From: Neisseria subflava
Lineage (GTDB): Bacteria > Pseudomonadota > Gammaproteobacteria > Burkholderiales > Neisseriaceae
Length of the DNA: 64,000 nt
NCBI RefSeq assembly: GCF_003044935.1
Contig: NZ_POXP01000003.1
Span: forward strand, 186,001-250,000
Reading direction: 5' to 3'
Part shown: positions 10,748-19,274 of the stretch, one piece after another
Numbering within the stretch: the stretch's first letter is position 1
How the letters are laid out: each line of letters starts with the position of its first letter
Notes under the pieces: model-generated
Databases searched by the model: none
Told to the model about the DNA's origin: nothing
What the model saw: only the letters and a program-made list of their open reading frames with translations
Position numbers and translations under genes: made by a program

Positions 10748-10759
10748 CAAGATTTATCC

Positions 10760-10834
10760 GCGCCCATCGTCTAGCGGTTAGGACATCGCCCTTTCACGGC
10801 GGTAACCGGGGTTCGATTCCCCGTGGGCGTGCCA
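10760..10834 (+). tRNA. tRNA-Glu (anticodon TTC)
   Basis: 75 bases including CCA. The acceptor GCGCCCA pairs with TGGGCGT (first pair G-U), the anticodon stem-loop CGCC-CTTTCAC-GGCG holds TTC at 10793-10795, and the T arm is CCGGGGTTCGATTCCCCG. It lies 12 bases after tRNA-Arg, so the two are co-transcribed. tRNA-Glu also feeds haem synthesis through glutamyl-tRNA reductase; hemL lies 4.5 kb away but is not linked transcriptionally. Confidence 0.95.
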
Positions 10835-10840
10835 GTTTTC

Positions 10841-10880
10841 AAAAAAAAACGCAATCTATTTCAGATTGCGTTTTTTTATT
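10841..10880 (+). terminator. Terminator of the tRNA operon
   Basis: ACGCAATCT and AGATTGCGT with a 5-base loop, flanked by an A-run before and TTTTTTT after (10871-10877). A classical intrinsic terminator. Confidence 0.9.
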
Positions 10881-11077
10881 ACATTTACTGTTTGTGTTCA
10901 AAGGCCGTCTGAAACTCACGGCAACTCAAGAGGCAGAAGTGTGTAAAATAAATCGCCCAGACTTTTTGTCGTCTATATGCGCTTTTCAATCTCATTTTAC
11001 CATTGCCAACCCCCGAGTTATTGACAATAGTATTCATCTTAAGAGTTCCTAAACCTGAATTTACATGATTTCATATT

Positions 11078-11208
11078 TATAATTTCTTGATTTTAGAAAA
11101 TAAAAATATTTATTTGAACTTTTCTTAAAAAATGCCGTCTGAGATAAAGACAAGACGGAATATCTCTGTTAATGTGTAAATGTCAGCCGGCGTTTGCCGG
11201 TTTTTTAT
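11078..11208 (+). promoter_or_regulatory. Structured leader: possible pseudoknot followed by an intrinsic terminator
   Basis: A TATAAT at 11078-11083 (no good -35) could start a transcript near 11090. Downstream, CCGTCT (11135-11140) pairs with AGACGG (11153-11158), and GAGATA (11141-11146), which lies in that loop, pairs with TATCTC (11161-11166): an H-type pseudoknot order. Then CCGGC (11187-11191), GTTT loop and GCCGG (11196-11200) are followed by TTTTTT. This terminator lies only 23 bases before the next start codon, so it is either an attenuator or the 3' end of a small RNA of about 115 bases. The first stem overlaps a near-DUS (ATGCCGTCTGAG), so part of the pattern may be uptake-sequence drift. 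The region 10881-11077 shows only one DUS and a lone TTGACA at 11021. Confidence 0.5.
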
Positions 11209-11230
11209 TGAAACCATTTGGGAGTCAATT

Positions 11231-11788
11231 ATGAATATGAATGTTAAATTAATCGTTCCTGCCGTTTTGGCGGCTGTTGCCCTGACTGCATGTAGCAGCG
11301 GTTCTAAAGCCAAACCTGAAGCTAAAGCTGCGCCTACTGCGCAACAACAAACTCAAGCTCAGGCTCAACAAGCTCAAGCTCCAGTACCTAATACTTTGAA
11401 AGTAGACTCTATCGACGGTACTAAAGAAGTTCACTACAAATGCGGTAAAGACGGCAAAGAGCCTCTGAGCGTAATGTATGGCTTCAAAGGCAACGAAGTT
11501 GTTGCTGCCCAAGTAAAATACAAAGGCCAAGTAACTGAAAACCTGTTCCGTATTACTGACAGCAGCAAAGATGTAAATGCATTCTGGGGCGGCAATGTTG
11601 CTTGGATTGCTGAAGCAGCCACTGCAGCCAACGTGGACAAAGTTGATGGCAACATGCTGACTATCCGCGGTACTACCGAAGTAAATGGCAAACAAGAAGT
11701 GGTTGACCAAATCGCTACCCGTTTCTGCGCATTGGACAAAGGCGCGAAAGCTGCCGCTAAACCAGCTGCTAAAAAAGTGAAAAAATAA
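11231..11788 (+). CDS. Lipoprotein, possibly MliC/ACP-like
   Basis: 185 residues. A lipoprotein signal ends in LTAC with the acylated Cys at 21, followed by a Lys/Ala/Gln-rich linker (residues 22-52) and a domain of about 115 residues with one Cys near each end (Cys71 in VHYKCGKDGKEPLSVMYGF and Cys166 in ATRFCALD). A beta-rich domain tied by one disulphide with an YGF motif after the first Cys resembles the neisserial adhesin complex protein and MliC lysozyme inhibitors; this is a tentative likeness. The tail is Lys/Ala-rich. Start ATG 11231 follows TGGGAG; the upstream frame is the leader. Expression probably depends on reading through the upstream terminator. Confidence 0.7.
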   Translation: MNMNVKLIVPAVLAAVALTACSSGSKAKPEAKAAPTAQQQTQAQAQQAQAPVPNTLKVDSIDGTKEVHYKCGKDGKEPLSVMYGFKGNEVVAAQVKYKGQVTENLFRITDSSKDVNAFWGGNVAWIAEAATAANVDKVDGNMLTIRGTTEVNGKQEVVDQIATRFCALDKGAKAAAKPAAKKVKK

Positions 11789-11824
11789 TCTTTTACCGAC
11801 AGCTTTAAACGCTGGGTAAAATAA

Positions 11825-11864
11825 AACAGGCCGTCTGAAAAGTTTTCAGACGGCCTGTTCTTTT
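11825..11864. terminator. Bidirectional inverted DUS pair
   Basis: AACAGGCCGTCTGAAAA and TTTTCAGACGGCCTGTT with a 1-base loop between convergent genes; T-rich tail TTCTTTT on the plus strand. Confidence 0.85.
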
Positions 11865-11871
11865 GAGCAGT

Positions 11872-13182
11872 TTAACCCAAGAACCAGAATTTCAATGCCC
11901 ACAACACGGCGACAATCCATACCATAGGCGGTACGTCTTGAGTGCGGTTGCACAAGAGTTTGATGAGTGCGTAGCTGATAAAGCCAAACGCAATACCGTC
12001 GGCAATCGAGTAGGTAAACGGCATGAAGACGATGGTTAGGAATGCCGGTGCGGCTTCGGTCATGTCGTCCCAATCGATTTCGCGCGCGCTGCGCAACATT
12101 TGCGCGCCAACATAGAGCAGGGCGGGTGCGGTAGCGAATGCAGGGATGCTTTGAACCAGTGGGGAGAAAATCAGACAGGCCAGCATCAGTACGCCGACGG
12201 TAACGGCAGTCAGGCCGGTACGGCCGCCGGCAGAAACGCCTGCCGCGCTTTCAACGTAAGGGGTGGTAGAAGAAGTACCCAAGGCGGCGCCTGCGATAAT
12301 GGCGGTAGAGTCGGCAAGCAGGGCGCGTTTCAAACGTGGCAGTTTGCCGTCTTGCAACAGGCCTGCGCGGTGGGAAACGCCGACCAATGTGCCGGTAGAG
12401 TCAAACAGGTCAACCAGGAAGAATACAAAAATCACGCTGACCATGCTGACGGTGAACAAGCCTTTGAAGTCCATCTGCATGAAGGTTGGCGCAATGCTCG
12501 GAATTTCGCCGACCACGCCTTTGAACTCGCTCAAGCCTAAGATGGTGGAGATAGCGGTCAGCGTCAGAATGGTAATGATGATGGAGCCTTTAACGCGGAA
12601 GTGGCCAAGTGCAACCACCATGACAAAGCCTGCCATCGCCAGCAGGGCGGTAGGCTGGTGGATGTCGCCCAAGCCGACCAATGTGGCAGGATTGGCCACA
12701 ATCACGCCTGCGCCTTTGAGCGCAATCAATGCCAAGAAAAGGCCGATACCTGCGGCAATCGACATTTTCAAGCCCATAGGCAGGGCATTGACCAGCATTT
12801 CACGCACTTTAAAGAAGCTGAACAGGATAAAAATGATGCCGGAGATGAAAACGGCACCCAAAGCCACACGCCAGTCTACGCCCATGCCTTTGACGACGGC
12901 AAAGGTAAAGTAGGCGTTCAAACCCATGCCCGGAGCGAGGGCAATCGGGTAGTTGCCGACAAAGCCCATCACGAAACAGCCGATGGCGGAGGCGATACAG
13001 GTGGCCACAAATACTGCGCCCATATCCATACCGGTTTCGCCCAAAATCAGGGGATTGACGATGATGATATAGCACATGGCGAGGAAGGTTGTCACACCGG
13101 CCATAATTTCCGTGCGGACGTTGGTCTGATTGGCGTTGAGGTTGAATAATCTTTCCAAAACGCTTTGATTTGAAGAACTCAT
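11872..13182 (-). CDS. NCS2-family purine permease (AzgA/GhxP-like)
   Basis: 436 residues from the ATG at 13180-13182 (AAAGGA upstream; the open frame continues ten codons further but without a ribosome site). About 12-14 hydrophobic segments. Family marks: RTEIMAGVTTFLAMCYIIIVNPLIL at the N-terminus, ALAPGMGLNAYF, the DLFDSTGTLVGV segment and GTSSTTPYVESAAGVSAGGRTGLTAV, which together fit the AzgA-like adenine/guanine/hypoxanthine branch of NCS2 rather than the xanthine/uracil branch. It lies downstream of miaB on the same strand but behind a terminator and a separate -10 box. Confidence 0.88.
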   Translation of the reverse strand: MSSSNQSVLERLFNLNANQTNVRTEIMAGVTTFLAMCYIIIVNPLILGETGMDMGAVFVATCIASAIGCFVMGFVGNYPIALAPGMGLNAYFTFAVVKGMGVDWRVALGAVFISGIIFILFSFFKVREMLVNALPMGLKMSIAAGIGLFLALIALKGAGVIVANPATLVGLGDIHQPTALLAMAGFVMVVALGHFRVKGSIIITILTLTAISTILGLSEFKGVVGEIPSIAPTFMQMDFKGLFTVSMVSVIFVFFLVDLFDSTGTLVGVSHRAGLLQDGKLPRLKRALLADSTAIIAGAALGTSSTTPYVESAAGVSAGGRTGLTAVTVGVLMLACLIFSPLVQSIPAFATAPALLYVGAQMLRSAREIDWDDMTEAAPAFLTIVFMPFTYSIADGIAFGFISYALIKLLCNRTQDVPPMVWIVAVLWALKFWFLG

Positions 13183-13293
13183 TCGAGATATTCCTTTGGG
13201 AAAGCCGTTCAAGGACGGAATCAGCGGATTTAACTGCCGGAAGCTCGGATTTTTGCCTTAACTTCTCAACAGATAAGGGAATTTTCGGGCGGT

Positions 13294-13299
13294 ATTATA
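13294..13299 (-). promoter_or_regulatory. Candidate -10 box for the purine permease gene
   Basis: TATAAT on the minus strand, about 112 bases before the start codon. The -35 region (TACCCG/TTACCC) is poor, so confidence is low. I found no recognisable purine riboswitch fold in the leader. Confidence 0.4.
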
Positions 13300-13362
13300 C
13301 TGAAAAGCCTTTTGTTCGGGTAATAAAAATACATGAATCAGATAATGCCGGGCTGAACCAAG

Positions 13363-13399
13363 ATAAAGGCCGTCTGAACAGTTTCAGACGGCCTTTGTT
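13363..13399. terminator. Inverted DUS pair after miaB
   Basis: AAAGGCCGTCTGAA (13365-13378) and TTCAGACGGCCTTT (13383-13396) with a 4-base loop, ending miaB on the minus strand. Confidence 0.75.
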
Positions 13400-13408
13400 T
13401 GTGTGTGC

Positions 13409-14731
13409 TTATACCGGTTTGCCTTTCAGGGAGAAGGTGTAGGCTTCGGTGATTTCCAAATCGATCATTTGGTTGATCATGTCGGGTGTGCCGGTAAAGT
13501 TGACCACGCGGTTGTTGGCGGTACGGGCTTGCAGTTGGTCAGGGTCTTTTTTGGAGATACCTTCAACCAAGCAGCGTTGAACCGTTCCGATCATGGTTTG
13601 GTTGATGCGCGCGGTTTCGGCTTCGATGACTTCGTTCAAAGCTTCGAGGCGGCGCACTTTTTCTTCGTGCGGCGTGTCGTCGTGCAGGTTGGCGGCAGGC
13701 GTACCCGGACGCGGACTGTAAATAAAGACGAAGCTTAAGTCGAAGGCGATGTCTTTGACCAGTTTCAAGGTTTGCTCGAACTCACGCTCGGTCTCGCCCG
13801 GGAAGCCGACGATAAAGTCGGAGCTGAGGCACAAATCAGGACGGATGGCACGCAGTTTGCGGATGATGGATTTGTATTCCAAGGCGGTGTAGCCGCGTTT
13901 CATCGCACTCAATACGCGGTCGGAACCGCTTTGAATCGGCAGGTGCAGGTGGGAAACCAGCTTCGGCAGGTCGCGGTAGCACTCGATAATTGCGTCGGTA
14001 AATTCGCGCGGATGGCTGGTGGTAAAGCGCAGGCGTTCGATGCCGGGGATTTCATGGACGATGCGCAACAAAGTGGCAAAGTCGCAGATTTCGCCGTTTT
14101 CCATTTCGCCTCGATAGGCATTGACATTTTGGCCTAAGAGGTTGATTTCTTTAACGCCTTGTTGTGCCAAACCGGCAATCTCGGTCAATACGTCGTTGAG
14201 CGGTCGGGAGAATTCTTCGCCGCGGGTATAAGGGACGACGCAGTAAGAGCAATATTTGGAACAGCCTTCCATGATGGAAATGAACGCCGAACCGCCTTCT
14301 ACGCGTGCAGGCGGCAGGTGGTCGAATTTCTCGATTTCGGGGAAGGAAATATCGATTTGCGAGAGACCAGTGGTTTCTTTATCGACGATGAGTTTGGGCA
14401 GGCGGTGCAGCGTTTGCGGGCCGAAAACCACGTCCACATACGGAGCGCGTTTGACGATGTTTTCACCTTCTTGAGAGGCAACGCAGCCGGCAACACCGAT
14501 GATGAGGTCGGGATTTTTTTCTTTGAGCGGGCGTACACGGCCTAAGTCGGAGAAGACTTTCTCTTGCGCTTTTTCACGCACGGAGCAGGTGTTGAACAAG
14601 ATGATGTCGGCGTCGTCAGGTTGGGTAACCTGCTCGATGCCGCCGTGTTCTTCGGCGAGGACGGACAGCATTTTTTCGCTGTCGTACTCGTTCATTTGGC
14701 ACCCGAAGGTGCGGATAAATACTTTTTTCAT
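13409..14731 (-). CDS. miaB: tRNA-2-methylthio-N6-dimethylallyladenosine synthase
   Basis: 440 residues. Three domains: the UPF0004 domain with cysteines in FGCQMN, NTCSVRE and GCVA (second Fe-S cluster), the radical SAM domain with [15 protein letters not shown] (CxxxCxxC), and a C-terminal TRAM domain from about residue 375. MiaB adds the methylthio group at A37 of tRNAs reading UNN codons. Length and all six cluster cysteines match MiaB rather than RimO or MtaB. Confidence 0.96.
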   Translation of the reverse strand: MKKVFIRTFGCQMNEYDSEKMLSVLAEEHGGIEQVTQPDDADIILFNTCSVREKAQEKVFSDLGRVRPLKEKNPDLIIGVAGCVASQEGENIVKRAPYVDVVFGPQTLHRLPKLIVDKETTGLSQIDISFPEIEKFDHLPPARVEGGSAFISIMEGCSKYCSYCVVPYTRGEEFSRPLNDVLTEIAGLAQQGVKEINLLGQNVNAYRGEMENGEICDFATLLRIVHEIPGIERLRFTTSHPREFTDAIIECYRDLPKLVSHLHLPIQSGSDRVLSAMKRGYTALEYKSIIRKLRAIRPDLCLSSDFIVGFPGETEREFEQTLKLVKDIAFDLSFVFIYSPRPGTPAANLHDDTPHEEKVRRLEALNEVIEAETARINQTMIGTVQRCLVEGISKKDPDQLQARTANNRVVNFTGTPDMINQMIDLEITEAYTFSLKGKPV

Positions 14732-14764
14732 GGTTTGTTTTGATTGACTTGCTTGTTGTAAAAG

Positions 14765-14803
14765 GGTTCAGACGGCCTGTGAAATACTCGGGCCGTCTGA
14801 AAA
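14765..14803. terminator. Inverted DUS pair between 14805 gene and miaB
   Basis: TTCAGACGGCC (14767-14777) and GGCCGTCTGAA (14791-14801) with a 13-base loop. Confidence 0.5.
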
Positions 14804-14804
14804 A

Positions 14805-15200
14805 TTATTCTTCCGCCTTTTTCTGCTTTTTGGCGTGTTCGATGAACCTGTCGGCTTCGGCGTCGGTCAAAATCCAGATTTCGCGGACGAGGCGGCTTTC
14901 TTCGTTGTATTTGAACGCGACGGCTTTGCCGGTTTGATTCAGCAGGCGGCCCATGGGGATGAAACGGTCGTTTTCATCGTGGATTTTGGTGAAGCGGGTG
15001 ATTTGCAGTTTGGCCGCATTGCCGTCCACAATGCCCAAGGTCAGCAGGCGCGTCCAAGAAAAACCGCCTTTGCTGACTTTCAGATAAGGCAAATCGACAG
15101 TCTTTAAAATGGCCACGTCCATATCGTCAGGCAGGCTGCGTTGTGCATGGACGAGGGCGGATGCCAAAAGGGCGAGGCTGAGTATGAATCCGCGTAACAT
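14805..15200 (-). CDS. Small secreted protein of unknown function
   Basis: 131 residues with a Sec signal peptide (MLRGFILSLALLASALVHA, cleavage after about residue 19). The mature part is beta-rich and charged with no motif I recognise: DDMDVAILKTVDLPYLKVSKGGFSWTRLLTLGI, then RFIPMGRLLNQ, ending in an acidic-basic helix HAKKQKKAEE. No cysteine is present in the mature part. It lies upstream of miaB, separated by a DUS hairpin, and is divergent from hemL. Probably periplasmic. Confidence 0.75.
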   Translation of the reverse strand: MLRGFILSLALLASALVHAQRSLPDDMDVAILKTVDLPYLKVSKGGFSWTRLLTLGIVDGNAAKLQITRFTKIHDENDRFIPMGRLLNQTGKAVAFKYNEESRLVREIWILTDAEADRFIEHAKKQKKAEE

Positions 15201-15368
15201 GATGCTTTTCTTTTATTGTTTCAATAGGTCGCGGATTATAGCACAAGCAGGAAAAATGTGGATAGAGTGTTTGTTTTTAAAGAATAATTTTGATTTTGCG
15301 CCCGATTCTTATTTTGAAGCTTGGGCCGTCTGAAAAGGATTTGGTGTTAAAATGGCATCGATTTGATT

Positions 15369-15380
15369 TTCAGACGACCT
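15369..15380 (-). repeat. Variant uptake sequence (AGGTCGTCTGAA)
   Basis: The minus strand reads AGGTCGTCTGAA, one base different from the AG-DUS that fills the rest of the window. This spelling is the dialect described for the N. mucosa/sicca group. It stands alone just before hemL. Confidence 0.7.
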
Positions 15381-15398
15381 CTTACGAAAGAATTGACC

Positions 15399-16682
15399 AT
15401 GAACCGTAATGAAAGCTTGTTCAACCGCGCCAAAGCCATTATTCCCGGCGGCGTGAACTCTCCTGTGCGCGCATTCGGCAGCGTCGGCGGCGTGCCGCGC
15501 TTTATCAAAAAGGCAGAAGGCGCGTATGTTTGGGACGAAAACGGCACGCGTTATACCGACTATGTCGGCTCTTGGGGCCCTGCGATTGTCGGCCATGCCC
15601 ATCCCGAAGTCATTGAAGCCGTGCGCGAAGCAGCATTGGGCGGTTTGTCGTTTGGTGCGCCGACTGAAGGCGAAATTGTCATTGCCGAAGAAATCGCTAA
15701 AATCATGCCGTCCGTCGAGCAGCTGCGCCTTGTCAGCTCCGGCACGGAAGCAACGATGACCGCCATCCGTCTGGCACGCGGTTTTACCGGACGCGACAAA
15801 ATCATCAAGTTTGAAGGCTGCTACCACGGCCATTCCGACAGCCTGTTGGTGAAAGCAGGTAGCGGTCTGCTGACGTTTGGCAACCCTTCTTCCGCTGGTG
15901 TGCCTGCCGACTTTACCAAACACACTTTGGTACTCGAATACAACAATATCGCCCAACTGGAAGAAGCCTTTGCCCAAAGCGGCAATGACATTGCCTGTGT
16001 GATTTTGGAGCCTTTTGTCGGCAATATGAATCTGGTTAGGCCGTCTGAAGCCTTTGTCAAAGCCTTGCGCGAATTGACTGAAAAACATGGTGCCGTGTTG
16101 ATTTACGACGAAGTGATGACCGGTTTCCGCGTGGCGCTGGGCGGTGCGCAATCTTTGCACGGCATCAAGCCTGATTTGACCACCATGGGCAAAGTGATCG
16201 GCGGCGGTATGCCTTTGGCGGCGTTCGGCGGCCGTAAAGACATTATGGAATGTATTTCCCCATTGGGCGGCGTGTATCAGGCAGGCACATTGTCCGGTAA
16301 TCCGATTGCGGTTGCGGCCGGTTTGAAAACGCTGGAAATCATTCAGCGCGAAGGCTTCTATGGAAACCTGACTGCCCTGACCCAACGCCTCGCCAACGGT
16401 ATTGCCGATGCGGCTAAAGCACATGGCGTTGAATTTACGGCGGACAGCGTGGGCGGTATGTTTGGTTTGTATTTTGCCAGCCATACGCCGCAAAACTATG
16501 CCGACATGGCGCGTTCCAATATCGACGGTTTCAAACATTTCTTCCACGGTATGCTCGACCGCAATGTCGCATTCGGCCCGTCAGCTTACGAAGCCGGGTT
16601 TGTTTCCGCCGCGCATACGCCTGAGCTGATTGACGAAACCATTGCTGTGGCACACGAAGTGTTCAAAGAAATGGCAAAATAA
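15399..16682 (+). CDS. hemL: Glutamate-1-semialdehyde 2,1-aminomutase
   Basis: 427 residues from ATG 15399; the 12 upstream codons encode a variant DUS and are excluded. PLP-dependent class III aminotransferase fold with the GSA-AM hallmarks: [17 protein letters not shown] at the N-terminus, [37 protein letters not shown] and the PLP lysine in [18 protein letters not shown]. It makes 5-aminolevulinate in the C5 haem pathway, here supplying a respiration-rich gene set (cytochromes 26 kb on). The gene contains an internal DUS near 16039. Confidence 0.96.
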   Translation: MNRNESLFNRAKAIIPGGVNSPVRAFGSVGGVPRFIKKAEGAYVWDENGTRYTDYVGSWGPAIVGHAHPEVIEAVREAALGGLSFGAPTEGEIVIAEEIAKIMPSVEQLRLVSSGTEATMTAIRLARGFTGRDKIIKFEGCYHGHSDSLLVKAGSGLLTFGNPSSAGVPADFTKHTLVLEYNNIAQLEEAFAQSGNDIACVILEPFVGNMNLVRPSEAFVKALRELTEKHGAVLIYDEVMTGFRVALGGAQSLHGIKPDLTTMGKVIGGGMPLAAFGGRKDIMECISPLGGVYQAGTLSGNPIAVAAGLKTLEIIQREGFYGNLTALTQRLANGIADAAKAHGVEFTADSVGGMFGLYFASHTPQNYADMARSNIDGFKHFFHGMLDRNVAFGPSAYEAGFVSAAHTPELIDETIAVAHEVFKEMAK

Positions 16683-16707
16683 AAGCTGAAGCTGTCATGT
16701 GAAAATG

Positions 16708-16746
16708 AAAAAAGGCCGTCTGAAAAATATTCAGACGGCCTTTCGC
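16708..16746. terminator. Bidirectional inverted DUS pair between hemL and uspA
   Basis: AAAGGCCGTCTGAA (16711-16724) and TTCAGACGGCCTTT (16730-16743), A-rich before and T-rich after, between convergent genes. Confidence 0.85.
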
Positions 16747-16766
16747 TATTTTAAATCAATGCTTGA

Positions 16767-17231
16767 TTATGCTTCTTCAGCTTTGCTGCGGATAATCAGC
16801 AGAGGCAGGTGGCTTTGACGCATTACGGTCTCGGCGAAGCTGCCCATCAGCAGGTGCATCAGGCCGGTGCGGCCGTGTGTGCCGAGTACCAACAGGTCTG
16901 CGCCGTTGTTGTCGGCGTAGTCAACCAAGTCTTGCGCCATTTCGCGCGCGCCTTTGTTGGCAACCAACAGGTGTTTCACGATGTTTTCAACGCCGCTTTC
17001 ACGCGCTGTTTTTTCTGCGAAATCCAAAACTTCGTTACCTTGAGCCACTGCGGCGGCTTCGTAGCTTTCGTGTTGCAGGAATTCAGGAGCCAAAGCCATG
17101 TATTCGGCAGGGTTGGCAACGTGAACCAAAGTCAGTTGGGCTTTGTTGAGGCTTGCCAGTTCGGCAGCGTGTTTCAATGCATTGAGGGAAGTCTCACTAC
17201 CGTCAACGGCTACAACCAGATGTTTGTACAT
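16767..17231 (-). CDS. Universal stress protein, UspA family
   Basis: 154 residues, one Usp domain. It begins KHLVVAVDGSETSLNAL, and the ATP-binding pattern G-x2-G-x9-G-S is present as GTHGRTGLMHLLMGSFAE near the C-terminus, so it belongs to the nucleotide-binding (UspFG/MJ0577) branch. Role is a general stress response; no partner is visible. The upstream region has a TATAAT on the minus strand at 17311-17306, without a good -35. Confidence 0.9.
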   Translation of the reverse strand: MYKHLVVAVDGSETSLNALKHAAELASLNKAQLTLVHVANPAEYMALAPEFLQHESYEAAAVAQGNEVLDFAEKTARESGVENIVKHLLVANKGAREMAQDLVDYADNNGADLLVLGTHGRTGLMHLLMGSFAETVMRQSHLPLLIIRSKAEEA

Positions 17232-17351
17232 ATTTATTCTCCTTTTGCGCCGAGTAGCGGCACTTTCGTTTAATATGAAATCAGAACGTGTCTGAATGTG
17301 AAACGATTATAAACTCTTTCGGGCGGGTACAACAGCCCATCTGCTTTCAAG

Positions 17352-17357
17352 TATAAT
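17352..17357 (+). promoter_or_regulatory. Candidate -10 box for tcdA
   Basis: TATAAT 61 bases before the start codon in the divergent uspA-tcdA gap; the -35 region (ACAACA) is poor. Confidence 0.4.
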
Positions 17358-17417
17358 GTCTGTCCGAATCGCCTGTCGCGTTTTTCATTAATTTATTGAT
17401 ATATCACAAGGTTACTT

Positions 17418-18194
17418 ATGCAGGACGCCGCTTTTCTTTCTTCGCGCCGCTTTGGCGGCATTGCCAGACTTTACGGAGACGAAGCACTGGCGCGCTTTTC
17501 GCGTGCGCATGTGTGCGTGGTTGGCGTCGGCGGTGTCGGCTCGTGGGCGGTAGAGGCTTTGGCGAGGAGCGGTATCGGTCGTTTAACGCTGATTGATTTG
17601 GACAACGTCGCTGAGTCCAATGTCAACCGCCAATTGCACGCTTTGACCGATGATTTCGGTAAGGCAAAAGTTACCGCTTTGCGCGAACGCATTGCCCAAA
17701 TCAATCCGCAATGCGAAGTGACGGAAATCGAAGATTTTGTGACCGAAGACAATCTGGACGAACTTTTTAGACGGCCCTTTGACTTCGTCATCGACGCCAT
17801 CGACCAAATCCGTGTCAAAGCGGCGATGGCGGCGTATTTCGTGCAACATAAACAACCGTTTATTATCAGCGGCGGCGCGGGCGGACAGAAAAATCCGGCT
17901 TTAATCCAAACTGCCGATTTAAGCCGCGTCACCCACGATCCGCTGCTTTCCAACTTGCGCTACACCCTGCGCAAACGCTACGGCTTCAGCCGCGATACCA
18001 AAGAAAAAATGCGCGTGCCTTGCGTTTATTCAACCGAGAATATTACGCCGCCGCAATCCGGCGAAGCGTGTTCGACCGATGCCGCGCCGCAAGGTTTGTC
18101 CTGCGCGGGCTACGGCGCGAGTATGCTGGTGACGGCTTCGTTTGGGCTGTATTGTGCGCAGGCGGCGGTGGAGCATATCGCGGGGTGGAAGTGA
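17418..18194 (+). CDS. tcdA: tRNA threonylcarbamoyladenosine dehydratase
   Basis: 258 residues of the ThiF/E1-like adenylating family. The nucleotide-binding loop VVGVGGVGSWAVEALARSGIG (about residues 33-53) is followed by LIDLDNVAESNVNRQL and the conserved DAIDQIRVKAAM segment. Length, the single domain and a C-terminal hydrophobic segment match TcdA (CsdL/YgdL), which converts t6A37 to the cyclic form in tRNA; no CsdE/CsdA partner is adjacent. Start ATG 17418 follows AAGG. Confidence 0.9.
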   Translation: MQDAAFLSSRRFGGIARLYGDEALARFSRAHVCVVGVGGVGSWAVEALARSGIGRLTLIDLDNVAESNVNRQLHALTDDFGKAKVTALRERIAQINPQCEVTEIEDFVTEDNLDELFRRPFDFVIDAIDQIRVKAAMAAYFVQHKQPFIISGGAGGQKNPALIQTADLSRVTHDPLLSNLRYTLRKRYGFSRDTKEKMRVPCVYSTENITPPQSGEACSTDAAPQGLSCAGYGASMLVTASFGLYCAQAAVEHIAGWK

Positions 18195-18195
18195 G

Positions 18196-18681
18196 ATGAA
18201 TCGATTTTTTAAAGCCTACTTTATCAGTAGCCTGATTTATGCGGTTGTCTTCGGTTTGTTGATGTACGGTGTCGGTTTGCTGCTTACAGGATTCGAATGT
18301 TTTGATATTGACGCTGAAAATGAACAGCGTCTACAGTATTGTTCACGAGCTCATGAAATGTCGGCTTTTGAGAAAACGTCTTTGAAGTTTTTCTTCTTTC
18401 CGTTTTTATCTGTAATGTCATTGTCCCTACTCAATGCCGGCATTATGAAGTGGACCAAACGCTGTACAACTTTGACGACTCTTGCCTTGCCTATCATCGA
18501 ATGGTGGATTGTTTGGTTTGTTTTATTACTGTGGGAGTGGAGTAGTCTGGATAGTAGTTGGACGGCAATAACGGGAGTTATTTTTTTTGGGATTGCCTGT
18601 TTATGGCATGGCAGCAGTTCAAGCCCTGAATGTGTTGGACTCTTCTGCAAATGCCAATCAGAAAATTTGATGTGGGTTTAA
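18196..18681 (+). CDS. Small membrane protein, first of a tandem pair, apparently frameshifted at its 3' end
   Basis: 161 residues as read. It starts one base after the tcdA stop. Residues 1-125 align with the next gene (both begin MNRFFKAYFI.SLIYAV.FG.LMY and share PFLSVM.SLL.AGIMKW.KR). After a run of eight T (18581-18588) the likeness stops; reading with one T fewer gives LPVYGMAAVQAL and a stop at 18670, matching LPLLGMALAQTF of the paralogue. So this copy carries a slipped homopolymer that replaces the last 30 or so residues with an unrelated tail. About four membrane helices are predicted by eye. Function unknown. It could be phase-variable or simply decayed. Confidence 0.7.
   Translation: MNRFFKAYFISSLIYAVVFGLLMYGVGLLLTGFECFDIDAENEQRLQYCSRAHEMSAFEKTSLKFFFFPFLSVMSLSLLNAGIMKWTKRCTTLTTLALPIIEWWIVWFVLLLWEWSSLDSSWTAITGVIFFGIACLWHGSSSSPECVGLFCKCQSENLMWV
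18581..18588 (+). repeat. T8 homopolymer at the inferred frameshift
   Basis: Eight consecutive T in the coding strand, the exact point where similarity between the two paralogues changes frame. Loss of one T (or gain of two) restores the paralogue-like C-terminus. Confidence 0.85.
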
Positions 18682-18702
18682 GCCTTTTGAAATTTATTTT
18701 TT

Positions 18703-18716
18703 CAGACGACCTTTTT
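18703..18716 (-). repeat. Variant uptake sequence (AGGTCGTCTGAA), second copy
   Basis: The minus strand reads AAGGTCGTCTGAA between the two paralogous membrane genes, the same variant as near 15369. Confidence 0.7.
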
Positions 18717-18720
18717 GCTT

Positions 18721-19182
18721 ATGAACCGATTTTTTAAAGCCTACTTTATTGCCAGTCTGATTTATGCGGTATGGTTCGGCGTATTGATGTATGCCGTCGA
18801 TCCGATGTTTCTTGATGTGATGGAATGCAATACGCTGCCGGGCGATTATTTGTGTGTGCAAAGCGGTTATAACCGCCCATTCACCACTTTTCTTTATCCG
18901 TTTCTGTCCGTCATGATATTCAGCCTTTTACACGCCGGTATCATGAAATGGCGCAAACGCCGTTCGGTTAAAATGATTTGGCTTTTGATCGGCTGCGAAA
19001 GTTTGCTGTTGTTGGCTTTGATGGTGGCGATGCTTGCGAGGGATGGTTTTGTGTTTTCCCGCGATATTGGCTCGGTACTGACGGGTACGGTTTTCGCCAG
19101 CCTGCCGCTGTTGGGTATGGCCTTGGCCCAGACCTTTGCCGTCGCCATTGTTTCTTTGCAAATCAATCGTAAAAAACGCTGA
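18721..19182 (+). CDS. Small membrane protein, second of the tandem pair
   Basis: 153 residues with about four hydrophobic segments (residues 8-28, 62-80, 90-108, 122-145 by eye). It is paralogous to the preceding gene and looks intact, ending in a basic tail NRKKR. Start ATG 18721 is chosen because it matches the MNRFFKAYF start of the first copy; a TTG two codons earlier is in frame but lies in the DUS. Unknown function; duplication of a small inner-membrane protein. Confidence 0.75.
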   Translation: MNRFFKAYFIASLIYAVWFGVLMYAVDPMFLDVMECNTLPGDYLCVQSGYNRPFTTFLYPFLSVMIFSLLHAGIMKWRKRRSVKMIWLLIGCESLLLLALMVAMLARDGFVFSRDIGSVLTGTVFASLPLLGMALAQTFAVAIVSLQINRKKR

Positions 19183-19274
19183 TTTTTATATTAAAAACGG
19201 CTTGTCCTCGTTTCAGACGGCCTTTTATTGATGAAACTTCTTACTAAACTTAAAAAGAAAAAGACCCTTTAACC

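Noticed and set aside
13183-13360. Purine or xanthine riboswitch before the NCS2 permease
   Set aside because: No recognisable aptamer core in the leader; only a candidate -10 box.
15309-16547. 412-codon frame on the strand opposite hemL
   Set aside because: Low-complexity His/Arg/Gln/Phe-rich shadow of hemL; hemL is unambiguous.
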